Assembly (NCBI RefSeq): GCF_003610405.1
Contig: NZ_RAQC01000002.1
Span: 248,001 to 312,000 of the forward strand
Direction: 5' to 3'
DNA: 64,000 nt
Source: Microbacterium sp. AG238
Lineage (GTDB): Bacteria; Actinomycetota; Actinomycetes; Actinomycetales; Microbacteriaceae
A model generated the notes under the pieces. The model was given only the letters and a program-made list of their open reading frames with translations, made no database searches and was not told the origin of the DNA. The translations under genes and the position numbers were made by a program. Below, piece by piece: positions 1-8,224 of this stretch (positions are counted from its first letter, which is position 1; every line of letters starts with the position of its first letter).

Positions 1-809
1 AGATCATCGTGGCCCTGTCGGAGACCTTCCGTGCGCTGGTCGGGCTGCGGCCGATCGCCGATACGCAGCGTCTGCTCGCCTCGCTCGGCGAGGGCAGCGG
101 TGTGGGCGCGCTCTCGGCGGCCCTTTCCCCGACCGACGCCGAGGACGAGCCCGCGGCGCTGCGCCGGGTCATCGGCTGGGCGCTCTCGGGCGAGGCATCG
201 GATGTCGTGACCGACCTCGCCGCTGCGTTGGAGAGCTCCGCGAGCGATGAGGTCGCCTCGGAGTTCGCCGCCGAGATCCGTGTCCTCCGAGACATCGCGG
301 GCGCCTTCCCCGGTGACGCCGGCCTCGTCGTGGCGACCCTCATGAATCTCGTCGAGCTGCGGCGAGGAGAAGCGCTCTTCGCTCCGGCCGGCGTTCTCCA
401 CGCCTATCAGGACGGCCTCGGCGTCGAGCTGATGGCGGCGAGTGACAACGTGCTCCGCGGCGGTCTGACCCCCAAGCATGTCGACGTGCCCGAGTTGCTG
501 CAGGTCGTGAGCACCGAGAGCGGTCCGGCGCCGATCGTCGAGCCGCTCGACGTCGCGCCCGGCGTGTTCGGCTACGACGTCGGCGTGTCGGACTTCCGCC
601 TCGTGCGCGTCGAGACGACGTTCGAAGCGGTCGCCGAGATCGCGCTCGACGGCATCGCGATCGTGCTCGCGACGCGCGGAGACATCGTCGTCGAGGCAGA
701 CGGAGACCGCGTGGAGCTCGTACCCGGCACGGCGGCCGTCGTGTCGGCGACGTCGGTGGCGATCGGCGGCGCGGGGGAGGCGTTCGTCGCTCAGCCGGGC
801 GTGGCGTGA
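1..809 (+). CDS. manA: Mannose-6-phosphate isomerase, class I (C-terminal part, cut by window start)
   Basis: Interconverts mannose-6-phosphate and fructose-6-phosphate in the cytosol, feeding GDP-mannose synthesis for cell-wall glycans. The visible part is the C-terminal two thirds of a type I phosphomannose isomerase. It contains the family stretch LFAPAGVLHAYQDG, whose His (codon near position 399) corresponds to the last zinc ligand. NVLRGGLTPKH follows, carrying the conserved active-site Arg. The reading frame is open to the first base, so the true start lies outside the window. Position next to whiB2 matches the mycobacterial manA-manB-whiB2 neighbourhood. It ends about 145 bp before whiB2, with no obvious terminator between them. 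Confidence 0.93.
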   Translation, partial: IIVALSETFRALVGLRPIADTQRLLASLGEGSGVGALSAALSPTDAEDEPAALRRVIGWALSGEASDVVTDLAAALESSASDEVASEFAAEIRVLRDIAGAFPGDAGLVVATLMNLVELRRGEALFAPAGVLHAYQDGLGVELMAASDNVLRGGLTPKHVDVPELLQVVSTESGPAPIVEPLDVAPGVFGYDVGVSDFRLVRVETTFEAVAEIALDGIAIVLATRGDIVVEADGDRVELVPGTAAVVSATSVAIGGAGEAFVAQPGVA

Positions 810-875
810 GCGCGCGACACGCCGATGTGTCGCCGCGAAGCTTAAACACGCGCTTGAGGGTTTACGATCCGCGAC

Positions 876-904
876 TTGACCCGGAGGAATGACACGGGTG
901 TAAT
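876..904 (+). promoter_or_regulatory. Candidate whiB2 promoter
   Basis: TTGACC (876-881) and TGTAAT (899-904) are separated by 17 bp in an unusually AT-rich patch. Transcription would start near 911 and give a roughly 44-nt leader ending in the AGGAGG-like ribosome site before whiB2. Read from sequence only. Confidence 0.5.
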
Positions 905-954
905 TAATCCCAGACACGCGGCTCGCGTGCCGGCCGGCGAGGAGGGAACACGAT

Positions 955-1275
955 ATGACGGCATACCGTTCGGGCGTTCCCGACAACTGGTTCGTCGACC
1001 CGGTCAACCTGGGCGTGCCCGGGGTGCGGCGCGTCGACACCGACGGCGACGACAACGCTCTCGCCTGGCAGACCGACGCACTGTGCGCGCAGACCGACCC
1101 CGAGGCCTTCTTCCCCGAGAAGGGCGGCTCCACGCGTGACGCCAAGCGCATCTGCACGTCGTGCGACGTGCGCGGAGAGTGCCTCGAGTACGCCCTGCAG
1201 AACGACGAGCGCTTCGGCATCTGGGGCGGTCTCAGCGAGCGCGAGCGCCGCAAGCTGAAGCGCCGCGCGGTCTGA
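955..1275 (+). CDS. whiB2: WhiB-family iron-sulphur transcription factor, WhiB2/WhmD type
   Basis: A 106-residue redox-sensing regulator. WhiB2 (WhmD) controls cell division and septation in mycobacteria. The four [4Fe-4S] cysteines are C44, C67, C70 and C76 in the pattern C-x22-C-x2-C-x5-C. The WhiB turn GIWGG (residues 88-92) follows, then a basic C-terminal DNA-binding tail (RERRKLKRR). The ATG is preceded by a GAGGAGGG ribosome site with suitable spacing. Location beside manA is the conserved whiB2 site in Actinomycetota, and the N-terminal extension before the first Cys also suits WhiB2 rather than WhiB1. The gene stands alone. Confidence 0.93.
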   Translation: MTAYRSGVPDNWFVDPVNLGVPGVRRVDTDGDDNALAWQTDALCAQTDPEAFFPEKGGSTRDAKRICTSCDVRGECLEYALQNDERFGIWGGLSERERRKLKRRAV

Positions 1276-1281
1276 TCCTAC

Positions 1282-1312
1282 GTCGCCGACGGCTCTCGAC
1301 GAGATCGGCGAC
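1282..1312 (+). terminator. Possible terminator hairpin after whiB2
   Basis: GTCGCCGA and TCGGCGAC form an 8-bp perfect stem with a 15-nt loop just after the whiB2 stop. No T-tract follows, so this is weak. Confidence 0.35.
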
Positions 1313-1365
1313 CCGCCCCGCCGCTGCCGAGCCCGCTCAGGATCGCCGCCTAGGCTTGCTCCGTC

Positions 1366-4203
1366 ATGCCCGCCCGTGTTCACGCGCTCCTGGTCGTGCG
1401 TCCCGACGGACGCGCTCCGGCGGCCTTCCATCTCACGCGCACGCTCGCCGCGCTGCGCGATCAGACGCGCGCCGTCGACGCGCTGACCATCGTGCTCTGC
1501 GGGGGCGATGAGCGGCTGCGTGCTCTCGCCGAGGAGTCTGGCGCCGAGGCGGTGATCGCGGCGCCGTCTCGCACCGGGTTCGCCGCAGCCCTCCGGCTCG
1601 CGTCGCGCCGTATCGACGGTGACGCCGTCTGGCTGCTCGCGCAGGACGTCGCTCCGGAGCCGGAGGCGCTGCAGCGTCTCGCCGCGGCCCTCGAGACGGC
1701 ACCGTCCGTCGCGATCGCCGTCCCCAAGCTCGTCGAATGGGACGACACCACCCGCATCGTCTCGCTCGGGCGCTCGATGACGAGGTTCGGCGCCGCGGTC
1801 GGCCTCGCCGACGGTGAGCACGACCAGGGGCAGCACGACGGCACAGACGACGTCCTCGGCGGCGACGTGCGCGGCATCCTCGTCCACACGGCGGCCTGGC
1901 GCGAGCTCGAAGGCGTCGACGAAGCACTCGCCGGCGCTGACGAGGGGCTCGATCTGGGGGTGCGCGTGCGGCTGGCGGGCGGACGCGTCGTCCTCGCGCC
2001 CGGGGCACGCATCGCCGTCGCGCACGACGGCGTCGCCGGATCGCCTGCGCCGCGGACGACCGGCGCCCGGGCACGAACCGCACACGCCGCGCGTCTGGCG
2101 CAGCTCCACCGGCGGCTGGTCTACGCCCCGCCGCCCGCGGTCGCCATCCACTGGCTCACCCTGCTGCCGTTGGCGCTGTGGCGCAGCATCCTCCACCTCG
2201 TCGGCAAGCGGCCCGCTCGGATCGGTCCGGAGTGGTCGGCAGCGGTCACCGTGCTGGTGCGGCTGACGGCGGTCGCCCGCGCCCGACGTCGCATCGCGCG
2301 CCACCGTCGCGCATCCTGGTCGCAGCTGGCGCCCCTGCGCGTGAGCTCCCGCGTCATGCGGCAGCGGCTCATCGAAGACCAGCCTGCCGGCGACGGTCCC
2401 CGCCGCACCGAGCTCGGCTTCTTCTCGGGAGGCGGTGCCTGGGCCGTGCTCGCCGCGCTCGCCGTCTCGATCGCAGCGATGCCCGCCGCGCTGAGCTGGC
2501 CCTCGATCGGCGGCGGAGCGCTCGCGCCCCTCGCCGCCAACGCGGCCCGCGCGTGGTCCGAAGCCACCGGAGCGCAGCGCCCGCTCGGCTGGGATGTCGT
2601 CGGGCCCGCCGACCCGTTCAGCGCCGTGCTGGCCGTGCTCGCGTCGTTCTCGCCGACCGACCCGTCGCGCGCGCTCGTGGTGCTGTGGCTCCTGGCGCTC
2701 CCGCTCGCGGTGCTCGGCGGATGGTTCGCCGCGACCCGCATCACCGAACGTCCGGTCCTGCGCATCGTCGGCGCGGTGGTCTGGGCCCTCGCACCGATGT
2801 TCCTCGTGGCGCTGGGGGACGGGCGCCCGGCATCCGTCATCGCCCACCTCGTGCTGCCTTGGCTGGCTTTCACAGCCGCGGCTGCGCATCGGTCGTGGGG
2901 CAACGCCGGAACGGCATCCATCCTGCTCGCCGCCGTACTGGCGTGCTCGCCCGTGCTCTCCGCACCCGTCGCGGTCATCTGGCTCTTCGCCGTGGTGCTG
3001 TCGATGGTGCTGCGAGGCCGGCGGGCGGCCTTCCGGTGGCTCTGGATCATCGTCCCGTCCGCGGCGCTGTCGGCGCCGCTCGTCTTCGCACGACTCCGTG
3101 CGGGAGATCCGTGGTCGCTCCTGGCCGATCCGGGCATTCCGTGGAGCGGGCCCCGGTTCGCGGATGACGTCCTGGGGAGGTTCCTCCTCGCGGCGGGCTT
3201 CCCGGCCGACGCCGGCTGGGCGGCCTTCACCGGTGCCAGCGGCCCGGTGTGGTGGCTGATCCTCTTCACCGCGCCGCTGCTCGCCCTCGCGCTGGCCGCC
3301 GCCGTCTCGGCGCGACGCTTCGTCGGCATCGTCCTGCTCGCCATCGCGGGCCTCGGGACGGCGACGGCCTTCGCGGCCGCGGGGCTGGCGGTGGCCATCG
3401 ACGGCACGACCGCCATCGCTCTCTGGCCCGGTGCGGCTCTCAGCCTCGCCTGGGTCGGTGTCGCCGGGGGAGCGCTTCTCACGCTCGACAGCGTCGTGCC
3501 GACTCGCGTGGTCCGCGCGGTCGCCGCGGCGACCGCGGTCGCCGGGCTCGTCATCGCCGCGGTCCCCATGCTCACCGCTCAGGCGCGGGATGCGTCGCTG
3601 GTCGGTCGCGGCGAGACGAGCACCCTCCCCGCCTTCGTCGCGGCCGAGGGCGCGAACTCGCCCGGGCTCGGCACGATCGTGCTCACCCCGACCGACGACG
3701 GTGTCGCGGTGGACGTGGTGTGGGGTGGCAGCGCGACCCTCGGCGGCCAGTCGACGCTCGTCACCGCACGCACCGAACTCACGGATGCCGATCGGGAGGC
3801 GGCGCAGATCGCCGCCGACCTGGTCGCCGACACCGCGAACGACGTCGTCGCGCAGCTGCGTGACCACGGCGTCGCGTTCATCCTGCTCGCCTCGTCCGAG
3901 GATGAAGCCGCGACCGCTCGCAGCACACGGCTCGCCGCAGCGACCGCGCTGGGCAGTCGTGACGGCCTCGACGCCGTCGGATCGACCGACAAGGGTGAGC
4001 TGTGGCGCCTGTCGGGAGACGTCGCTCCCCGCGCCGAAGCTCCGACGACGGCGCGCGCCGTGACGTCGGTGCTGTGGAGCGGCATCGCGGTGGTGTTCGC
4101 GGTGGCCCTGCTCCTCGCCCTGCCCACACGCGGCAGCCGGTCGGCTTCGCGGGCGGCACCACGCCTCGTGGGGATACGAGCGCTCCGCAGGAGGGACCGA
4201 TGA
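1366..4203 (+). CDS. Family 2 glycosyltransferase with large multi-pass membrane region
   Basis: A 945-residue protein with a GT-A fold domain at roughly residues 1-260, then about a dozen hydrophobic segments (about 265-285, 350-370 and on to about 720) and a last one near 905-925 before a basic tail. The long, Ala-rich stretch between about 725 and 900 would sit outside the membrane. It probably transfers sugar to a lipid-linked or surface glycan. The donor and acceptor cannot be read from sequence. TAGGCT at 1351-1356 lies 9 nt before the ATG, so the mRNA leader may be only a few bases. It overlaps the next gene by 4 bp (ATGA), so the two are translationally coupled. The pair next to whiB2 and manA is a recurrent actinobacterial arrangement, consistent with cell-envelope mannan or glycan synthesis (inference). 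Confidence 0.85.
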   Translation: MPARVHALLVVRPDGRAPAAFHLTRTLAALRDQTRAVDALTIVLCGGDERLRALAEESGAEAVIAAPSRTGFAAALRLASRRIDGDAVWLLAQDVAPEPEALQRLAAALETAPSVAIAVPKLVEWDDTTRIVSLGRSMTRFGAAVGLADGEHDQGQHDGTDDVLGGDVRGILVHTAAWRELEGVDEALAGADEGLDLGVRVRLAGGRVVLAPGARIAVAHDGVAGSPAPRTTGARARTAHAARLAQLHRRLVYAPPPAVAIHWLTLLPLALWRSILHLVGKRPARIGPEWSAAVTVLVRLTAVARARRRIARHRRASWSQLAPLRVSSRVMRQRLIEDQPAGDGPRRTELGFFSGGGAWAVLAALAVSIAAMPAALSWPSIGGGALAPLAANAARAWSEATGAQRPLGWDVVGPADPFSAVLAVLASFSPTDPSRALVVLWLLALPLAVLGGWFAATRITERPVLRIVGAVVWALAPMFLVALGDGRPASVIAHLVLPWLAFTAAAAHRSWGNAGTASILLAAVLACSPVLSAPVAVIWLFAVVLSMVLRGRRAAFRWLWIIVPSAALSAPLVFARLRAGDPWSLLADPGIPWSGPRFADDVLGRFLLAAGFPADAGWAAFTGASGPVWWLILFTAPLLALALAAAVSARRFVGIVLLAIAGLGTATAFAAAGLAVAIDGTTAIALWPGAALSLAWVGVAGGALLTLDSVVPTRVVRAVAAATAVAGLVIAAVPMLTAQARDASLVGRGETSTLPAFVAAEGANSPGLGTIVLTPTDDGVAVDVVWGGSATLGGQSTLVTARTELTDADREAAQIAADLVADTANDVVAQLRDHGVAFILLASSEDEAATARSTRLAAATALGSRDGLDAVGSTDKGELWRLSGDVAPRAEAPTTARAVTSVLWSGIAVVFAVALLLALPTRGSRSASRAAPRLVGIRALRRRDR

Positions 4204-5591
4204 ACTCGCGAACCGCACTCGTGACCCGTCTCGCCGTGGGCGCGGTGGCCGCCGTCGTCGTCGGAGGCGGCGTCATCGCCGCCGCAGCGGCCCCCTGGCC
4301 GACCTTCGCACGCGAGCCCATGTCGCTCGATGTCGTTCCCGAGGCGGCGCGTTCGATCGCCGCGTGCGACGGCCCGCTCCTCGCTCTCGGCCGCGACGCG
4401 ACGGCGGCCGGCGCGATCACCGCCGCGGCGCCATCGAGCGTCGTCTCGGCGACGGACGGCGCAGAGTCGACGGAGTACACGCTCGCGACCCCCGATCGAA
4501 CCGGCGACGGAGCGTCACCCGAAGCCTTCTCGGCAGAGCCGACGGACGGCGTGCCGACCGATCTCGGCGCGGCGTCGTCTGCATCGCTCGATGACCCCGA
4601 TCTGCGCGGCCTGGCGGTTTCGGCGTGCACGCGCCCCGCGATGGAGTCGTGGCTGGTCGGCGGATCGGCCGCCACGGGGGCGAGCGACCTCGTGCTCCTG
4701 ACGAACCCGGGTGATGTCGCGGCGACCGTCGATCTGAGGGTGTTCGGTGCTGACGGAGCCCAGGACCCCGTCGCGGGGCGCGACATCGTCGTGGCCGCTC
4801 GCTCGCAGCGCGCCATTCCCCTCGCGGCGCTTCGCCGCGGCGAGCAGAGTCCCGTCGTGCAGGTCACGGCGCAGGGAGCCCCGGTGCGGGCATCCCTGCA
4901 GTCGGCACTGACACGCACGCTCATCGCCGGTGGCGTCGACCAGGTGGGGGCGAGTGCCCTGCCGGCGACGCAGCAGACCATTCCGGCCGTGAACGTCACC
5001 GTCGCCCCCGATTCCGTCGCCTCGGCGGGCGGACTGTCGGTGCGGCTCATGGCGACTGCGGCCGACACCTCCGCGAACGTGACCGTCCGCTCCGTCGCCG
5101 ACGGGAGCGTGGTGTCGCAACAGGACGCGATCGCCGTGACCGCCGGGCGACCGGTCGAGCTCGAGGTGACGGGGATGCCCGTCGGTGACTACACCGTCAC
5201 CGCGACCGCATCCGATCCTCTTGTAGCCGCAGCGTGGACCTCGACCGACCAGGCCGCGCCGGCTGATTTCGCCTGGGCTGTCGCCGCGCCGCTCGTCGAC
5301 GCTCCGACCCTCGTCGCCGTCGCATCCGGTCCCGCGCCGTCGCTCACCCTGACGGCCGATCAGGACACCGTCGCGACGCTGACCCCCATCGCCGGCGGAA
5401 CGCCGCAGACAGTGCAGCTGGCAGCAGGGCAGTCCGGCACGATCGACGTCGCGGCGGGGACCGTCTACCGACTCGACCCCGGCACCGGCGGCATCCGCGG
5501 CTCCGTCGGCTTCTCGGCAGCCGGACAGCTCGGGACGTATCCCGTGACGGGGTCGGCCGCAGCAGCAGCCGAGCTCACCGTGTATCCCTGA
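4200..5591 (+). CDS. DUF5719-family secreted/anchored protein
   Basis: A 463-residue protein with one N-terminal hydrophobic segment (about residues 7-29), which anchors or exports it. The rest is Ser/Thr/Ala/Val-rich with beta-sandwich-like character and no catalytic motif I recognise. The ATG overlaps the stop of the glycosyltransferase (ATGA), which fixes the start; an in-frame reading further upstream lies inside that gene. DUF5719 proteins are found next to this membrane glycosyltransferase across Actinomycetota, which suggests a partner or accessory subunit on the outer face of the membrane. Function is unknown. It converges on the next gene with only 6 bp between the stops. Confidence 0.8.
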   Translation: MNSRTALVTRLAVGAVAAVVVGGGVIAAAAAPWPTFAREPMSLDVVPEAARSIAACDGPLLALGRDATAAGAITAAAPSSVVSATDGAESTEYTLATPDRTGDGASPEAFSAEPTDGVPTDLGAASSASLDDPDLRGLAVSACTRPAMESWLVGGSAATGASDLVLLTNPGDVAATVDLRVFGADGAQDPVAGRDIVVAARSQRAIPLAALRRGEQSPVVQVTAQGAPVRASLQSALTRTLIAGGVDQVGASALPATQQTIPAVNVTVAPDSVASAGGLSVRLMATAADTSANVTVRSVADGSVVSQQDAIAVTAGRPVELEVTGMPVGDYTVTATASDPLVAAAWTSTDQAAPADFAWAVAAPLVDAPTLVAVASGPAPSLTLTADQDTVATLTPIAGGTPQTVQLAAGQSGTIDVAAGTVYRLDPGTGGIRGSVGFSAAGQLGTYPVTGSAAAAAELTVYP

Positions 5592-5597
5592 CCCGGG

Positions 5598-6038
5598 TCA
5601 GAGGAAGCGGAACCGGTCGGGTCCGAGGTCCCAGGGATCGCGGTCGAGGTATTCGGCCGCCGCACGGAAGACGCAACTCTCGACCATCATCCGGCGGTGC
5701 AGATCGTCGTTGCGGTGCAGCCGGTTCAGGCGCTCGATGGGCAGGCGATAGAGCACGATGCGCTTCTCGTTCGCGAAGACCTGCCAGCGCGGGATGCCGT
5801 CCTCGTCGCTTGCCGCCGGCATGCCGGCGACTTCGAATCGCACCTCGCGTAGCTCGGGCCACGCGCTCCGCAGAAACTCCGCGGCTGTCCCGACCGAGAG
5901 ATCGAACCGCTCGGAGCGCGTCTCGAGGGGCGGGAGCGGGGGGCGAACGACCGGGCTGCGATCATCGCGGCCGTGTCGCCCGTGGCGCGACGGCCGGTTC
6001 CGCCGAGGCGGCACGGCTCGGGAACGACGCCGGATCAT
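5598..6038 (-). CDS. Metallopeptidase-family (zincin-like, DUF1025-type) protein lacking HExxH
   Basis: A 146-residue protein. The first 35 or so residues are Arg-rich and low complexity. The remainder matches the small metallopeptidase-family protein encoded beside DUF3499 and whiB2 in many actinobacteria (the Rv3259 position). The expected HExxH zinc motif is not visible: the helix near the C-terminus reads RMMVESCVFRAAAEYL. The family call therefore rests mainly on context and overall character, and catalytic activity is doubtful. A TAGGAT hexamer 6 nt upstream of the ATG supports this start with leaderless transcription. Confidence 0.6.
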   Translation of the reverse strand: MIRRRSRAVPPRRNRPSRHGRHGRDDRSPVVRPPLPPLETRSERFDLSVGTAAEFLRSAWPELREVRFEVAGMPAASDEDGIPRWQVFANEKRIVLYRLPIERLNRLHRNDDLHRRMMVESCVFRAAAEYLDRDPWDLGPDRFRFL

Positions 6039-6044
6039 GAGGCC

Positions 6045-6050
6045 ATCCTA
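6045..6050 (-). promoter_or_regulatory. Leaderless -10 element (metallopeptidase-like gene)
   Basis: TAGGAT read on the minus strand, with exactly 6 nt to the ATG at 6038. Confidence 0.6.
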
Positions 6051-6105
6051 TGCGGCCCCGGACGCCGGCCCGGCGCGGCATCCGATCGTGCCGCGTCTGC
6101 GGCGT

Positions 6106-6111
6106 TACGGT
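6106..6111 (+). promoter_or_regulatory. Leaderless -10 element (DUF3499 gene)
   Basis: TACGGT, with 7 nt to the ATG at 6119. This position selects that ATG over the upstream in-frame candidate at 6050. Confidence 0.6.
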
Positions 6112-6118
6112 GGACGGG

Positions 6119-6325
6119 ATGCGCGAGAGACTGTGTTCGAAGGTGGGCTGCGCCCGCGAGGCTGTGACGACCCTGACCTTCGACTACGGCGATCAGATGG
6201 CCGCTCTCGGCCCGCTGGGAGGCGGCACCGACCCGCACGCGCACGACCTGTGCGCCATCCACACCGAACGACTCTCCGTGCCCAAGGGATGGGTCGTCAT
6301 TCGTCACGAGACGCTCAAGATCTGA
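6119..6325 (+). CDS. DUF3499 family protein
   Basis: A 68-residue protein starting MRERLCSKVGCAREAVTTL. It carries two Cys near the N-terminus (CSKVGC) and a DLCAIHTERLSVPKGW segment that is the hallmark of DUF3499. The Cys/His set (C6, C11, C50, H53) suggests a small zinc ribbon. The ATG at 6119 is preferred because DUF3499 proteins start just before this Cys pair and a TACGGT hexamer lies 7 nt upstream. It is divergent from the metallopeptidase-like gene, an arrangement shared with mycobacteria. Function is unknown. Confidence 0.85.
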   Translation: MRERLCSKVGCAREAVTTLTFDYGDQMAALGPLGGGTDPHAHDLCAIHTERLSVPKGWVVIRHETLKI

Positions 6326-7157
6326 CGGGGAACCCGCGCGGAGTCTCGGTGGCTGCCCCGACGAGCGCGCGCGCCCGGTCGTCGATCCGGGTGATCGCGG
6401 CATACTCCCGATCCCGGCGAGCTGCGACGACGGCCCGGACGAGGGATTCGGGGTCGGTCTGCGGCAGAGGCGAGACGAACGGTGCGACCTCGGCGGCGAT
6501 CATCGTCGCAGAGCGCTGTCGAGCCCCGGGCTCCATTCCCTCGGCCGAGCGGGCGAACTGCGTTGCCCGCCGCGCGACGCGATCGGGCAGCCTCGCGACA
6601 TCGGCGACCTCGGCCCATTCCCGCAGCTCGGCGGGAATCGGGCCGGCAGGATGCGGCAGGCGCGGAGCGCGCGTGCGCTCGCAATAGGTCCCCGCGACCA
6701 TGTCGCCCAATCGGGTCGAGCGCGGCGTGAACGCGGCGACCACCCCGGCGAGTGCTCCGAATGTGAACCAGATCTCCAGTACTCCGACGAGGGCGCGGAT
6801 GAATGCCTGCCGGAACCCGGTGGCGCCGCCGTCGGTGCGCACGATGCGGCCGCCGACCGCGAGCTTGCCGAGACTGCGCCCGTGGGTGAGGGTCTCGATC
6901 GCCGTCGGGATGACGACCAGCACGAGGACGAGGGCTGAGATGACCAGGATCCCCGACAGGTTCTCGAGGCCGAAGCCGCCGACGAGGAGGCCTCCGACGA
7001 AGGAGAACAACAACAGCAGCACGATGCCGCAGAGGACGTCGATGAGCACGCCGAGCGCGCGGAGGAAGAAGCCCAGGGGCTGGACGTCGAGCGCGACCGC
7101 CTCACCGGTGAGGATCTCGTCCTGACGGATCTGCGCCGGGGGAGCGGGCGTGGTCAT
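6315..7157 (-). CDS. RDD-family membrane protein
   Basis: A 280-residue protein. An N-terminal RDD domain (about residues 20-165) has three hydrophobic segments (about 29-57, 70-90 and 137-160) and the family's signature charged pattern (FFLRALGVLIDVL for the R..D part). A cytoplasmic, Arg/Ala-rich tail of about 110 residues follows. RDD proteins are proposed transporters or membrane organisers; the substrate is unknown. The gene is divergent from spoIIM with only 16 bp between the start codons, so the two share one short promoter region. The same RDD/SpoIIM pair usually accompanies the MoxR-DUF58 cluster found further along the window. Its 3' end overlaps that of the DUF3499 gene by 11 bp. 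Confidence 0.88.
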   Translation of the reverse strand: MTTPAPPAQIRQDEILTGEAVALDVQPLGFFLRALGVLIDVLCGIVLLLLFSFVGGLLVGGFGLENLSGILVISALVLVLVVIPTAIETLTHGRSLGKLAVGGRIVRTDGGATGFRQAFIRALVGVLEIWFTFGALAGVVAAFTPRSTRLGDMVAGTYCERTRAPRLPHPAGPIPAELREWAEVADVARLPDRVARRATQFARSAEGMEPGARQRSATMIAAEVAPFVSPLPQTDPESLVRAVVAARRDREYAAITRIDDRARALVGAATETPRGFPVRS

Positions 7158-7160
7158 GGG

Positions 7161-7166
7161 TACAGT
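7161..7166 (+). promoter_or_regulatory. Leaderless -10 element (spoIIM)
   Basis: TACAGT, with 7 nt to the ATG at 7174. On the opposite strand the same 16-bp gap offers TTAACT 6 nt before the RDD start, a weaker match that lacks the conserved A at position 2. Confidence 0.5.
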
Positions 7167-7173
7167 TAAGCAA

Positions 7174-8169
7174 ATGGACCTCGACGCCCTGGTCGCCGCG
7201 CGTCGCGCCGAGTGGGATCGGCTCGACGCGCTCGCGCGTGCCCGCCGGCTGTCGAGCGCCGAGGTCGACGAGCTGGTGACGCGCTATCGTGCCGCGTCCG
7301 CCGACCTCGCCGACATCAAGACCTCCGCCGGCCGCAGCGTCGAGGGAGACCGGCTGTCGATGATCCTCTCGCGCGCCCGGCTGCGCCTCACCGGCGCGCC
7401 CGAGAACGTCTTGCGACTGCTGCCGCGCTTCTTCGTGCAGCAGCTGCCGGCCGCGCTCTATCGCGTGCGCTGGACGACGCTCGCGGTCGCGGTGGCGTTC
7501 ATCGCCATCAGCTCGCTCGTGGCGTTCTGGGTCTCGGGCGATCCCGCCGCGGTGGCCGCCCTGGGGTCGCAGGCCCAGCTCCAGCAGTACGCCGAGAACG
7601 ACTTCACCGCCTACTACAGCGACAACCCCGCGGCGGTGTTCGCCGGCACCGTGTGGACGAACAACGCCTGGATCGCCGCGCAGTGCGTGCTGTTCGGGAT
7701 CACCGGGCTGTGGCCCGTGATGGTGCTCATGCAGAACGCGGTGAGCATCGGTCAGGCGGCGGCGATCCTCATCGCGTTCGACCGGGGAGACGTGTTCCTG
7801 CTGCACATCGCCCCGCACGGGCTGCTCGAGCTGACGTGCATCTTCGTCGCAGGTGCGACGGGTCTCCACATCTTCTGGGCGTGGGTCGCACCGGGGCGGC
7901 GGAGCCGCGGCGAGGCGCTCGCCGCGGCGGGACGCTCGCTCGCGACGGTCGCGATCGGGCTGATCCTGGCGCTCGCGCTCTCCGGACTCGTCGAGGGTTT
8001 CGTCACCCGTCAGCCGTGGCCCTGGCCGCTCAAGATCGGGATCGGCGCCCTCGCACTCGGCGTCTTCCTCGCCTACATGCTGGGACTCGGGCGGATCGCC
8101 GCGCGGCGAGGCGAGACGGGTGACCTCACGGAGTATGAAGCGGGGACGCCGCGCCTGGTCGCCGGATGA
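7174..8169 (+). CDS. Stage II sporulation protein M (SpoIIM) family membrane protein
   Basis: A 331-residue protein starting MDLDALVAARRAEWDRL. A cytoplasmic helical N-terminus (about 1-95) is followed by five or six membrane segments (about 103-125, 165-195, 200-225, 235-258 and 290-310). SpoIIM domain proteins in non-sporulating actinobacteria are encoded with RDD, DUF58, MoxR and DUF4129 genes, and their role is not established. An upstream in-frame GTG at 7150 overlaps the divergent RDD start. The ATG at 7174 is preferred because the family starts with MDLDA-like sequence and a -10 hexamer sits 7 nt before it. Confidence 0.88.
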   Translation: MDLDALVAARRAEWDRLDALARARRLSSAEVDELVTRYRAASADLADIKTSAGRSVEGDRLSMILSRARLRLTGAPENVLRLLPRFFVQQLPAALYRVRWTTLAVAVAFIAISSLVAFWVSGDPAAVAALGSQAQLQQYAENDFTAYYSDNPAAVFAGTVWTNNAWIAAQCVLFGITGLWPVMVLMQNAVSIGQAAAILIAFDRGDVFLLHIAPHGLLELTCIFVAGATGLHIFWAWVAPGRRSRGEALAAAGRSLATVAIGLILALALSGLVEGFVTRQPWPWPLKIGIGALALGVFLAYMLGLGRIAARRGETGDLTEYEAGTPRLVAG

Positions 8170-8188
8170 ACCCGTCGCATCGGCTTAA

Positions 8189-8203
8189 TTTGATCTAATC
8201 AAA
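8189..8203. promoter_or_regulatory. Fur-box-like operator of furA-katG
   Basis: TTTGATCTAATCAAA is a perfect 6-3-6 inverted repeat in a very AT-rich stretch. It overlaps the -35 element of furA, as expected for autorepression. Mycobacterial FurA binds an AT-rich site in the same place. Confidence 0.7.
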
Positions 8204-8218
8204 AATAAAAGCTACGAT
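8190..8218 (+). promoter_or_regulatory. furA-katG promoter (leaderless)
   Basis: TTGATC (8190-8195), a 17-bp spacer and TACGAT (8213-8218), then 6 nt to the furA ATG. The -35 lies inside the inverted repeat. Confidence 0.75.
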
Positions 8219-8224
8219 CTCAGC

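Noticed and set aside
904..4218. Very long minus-strand open frame (about 1100 codons) opposite the glycosyltransferase
   Set aside because: It is antisense to a well-supported gene, is rich in Arg/Gly/Asp with no family pattern, and arises from high GC third positions.
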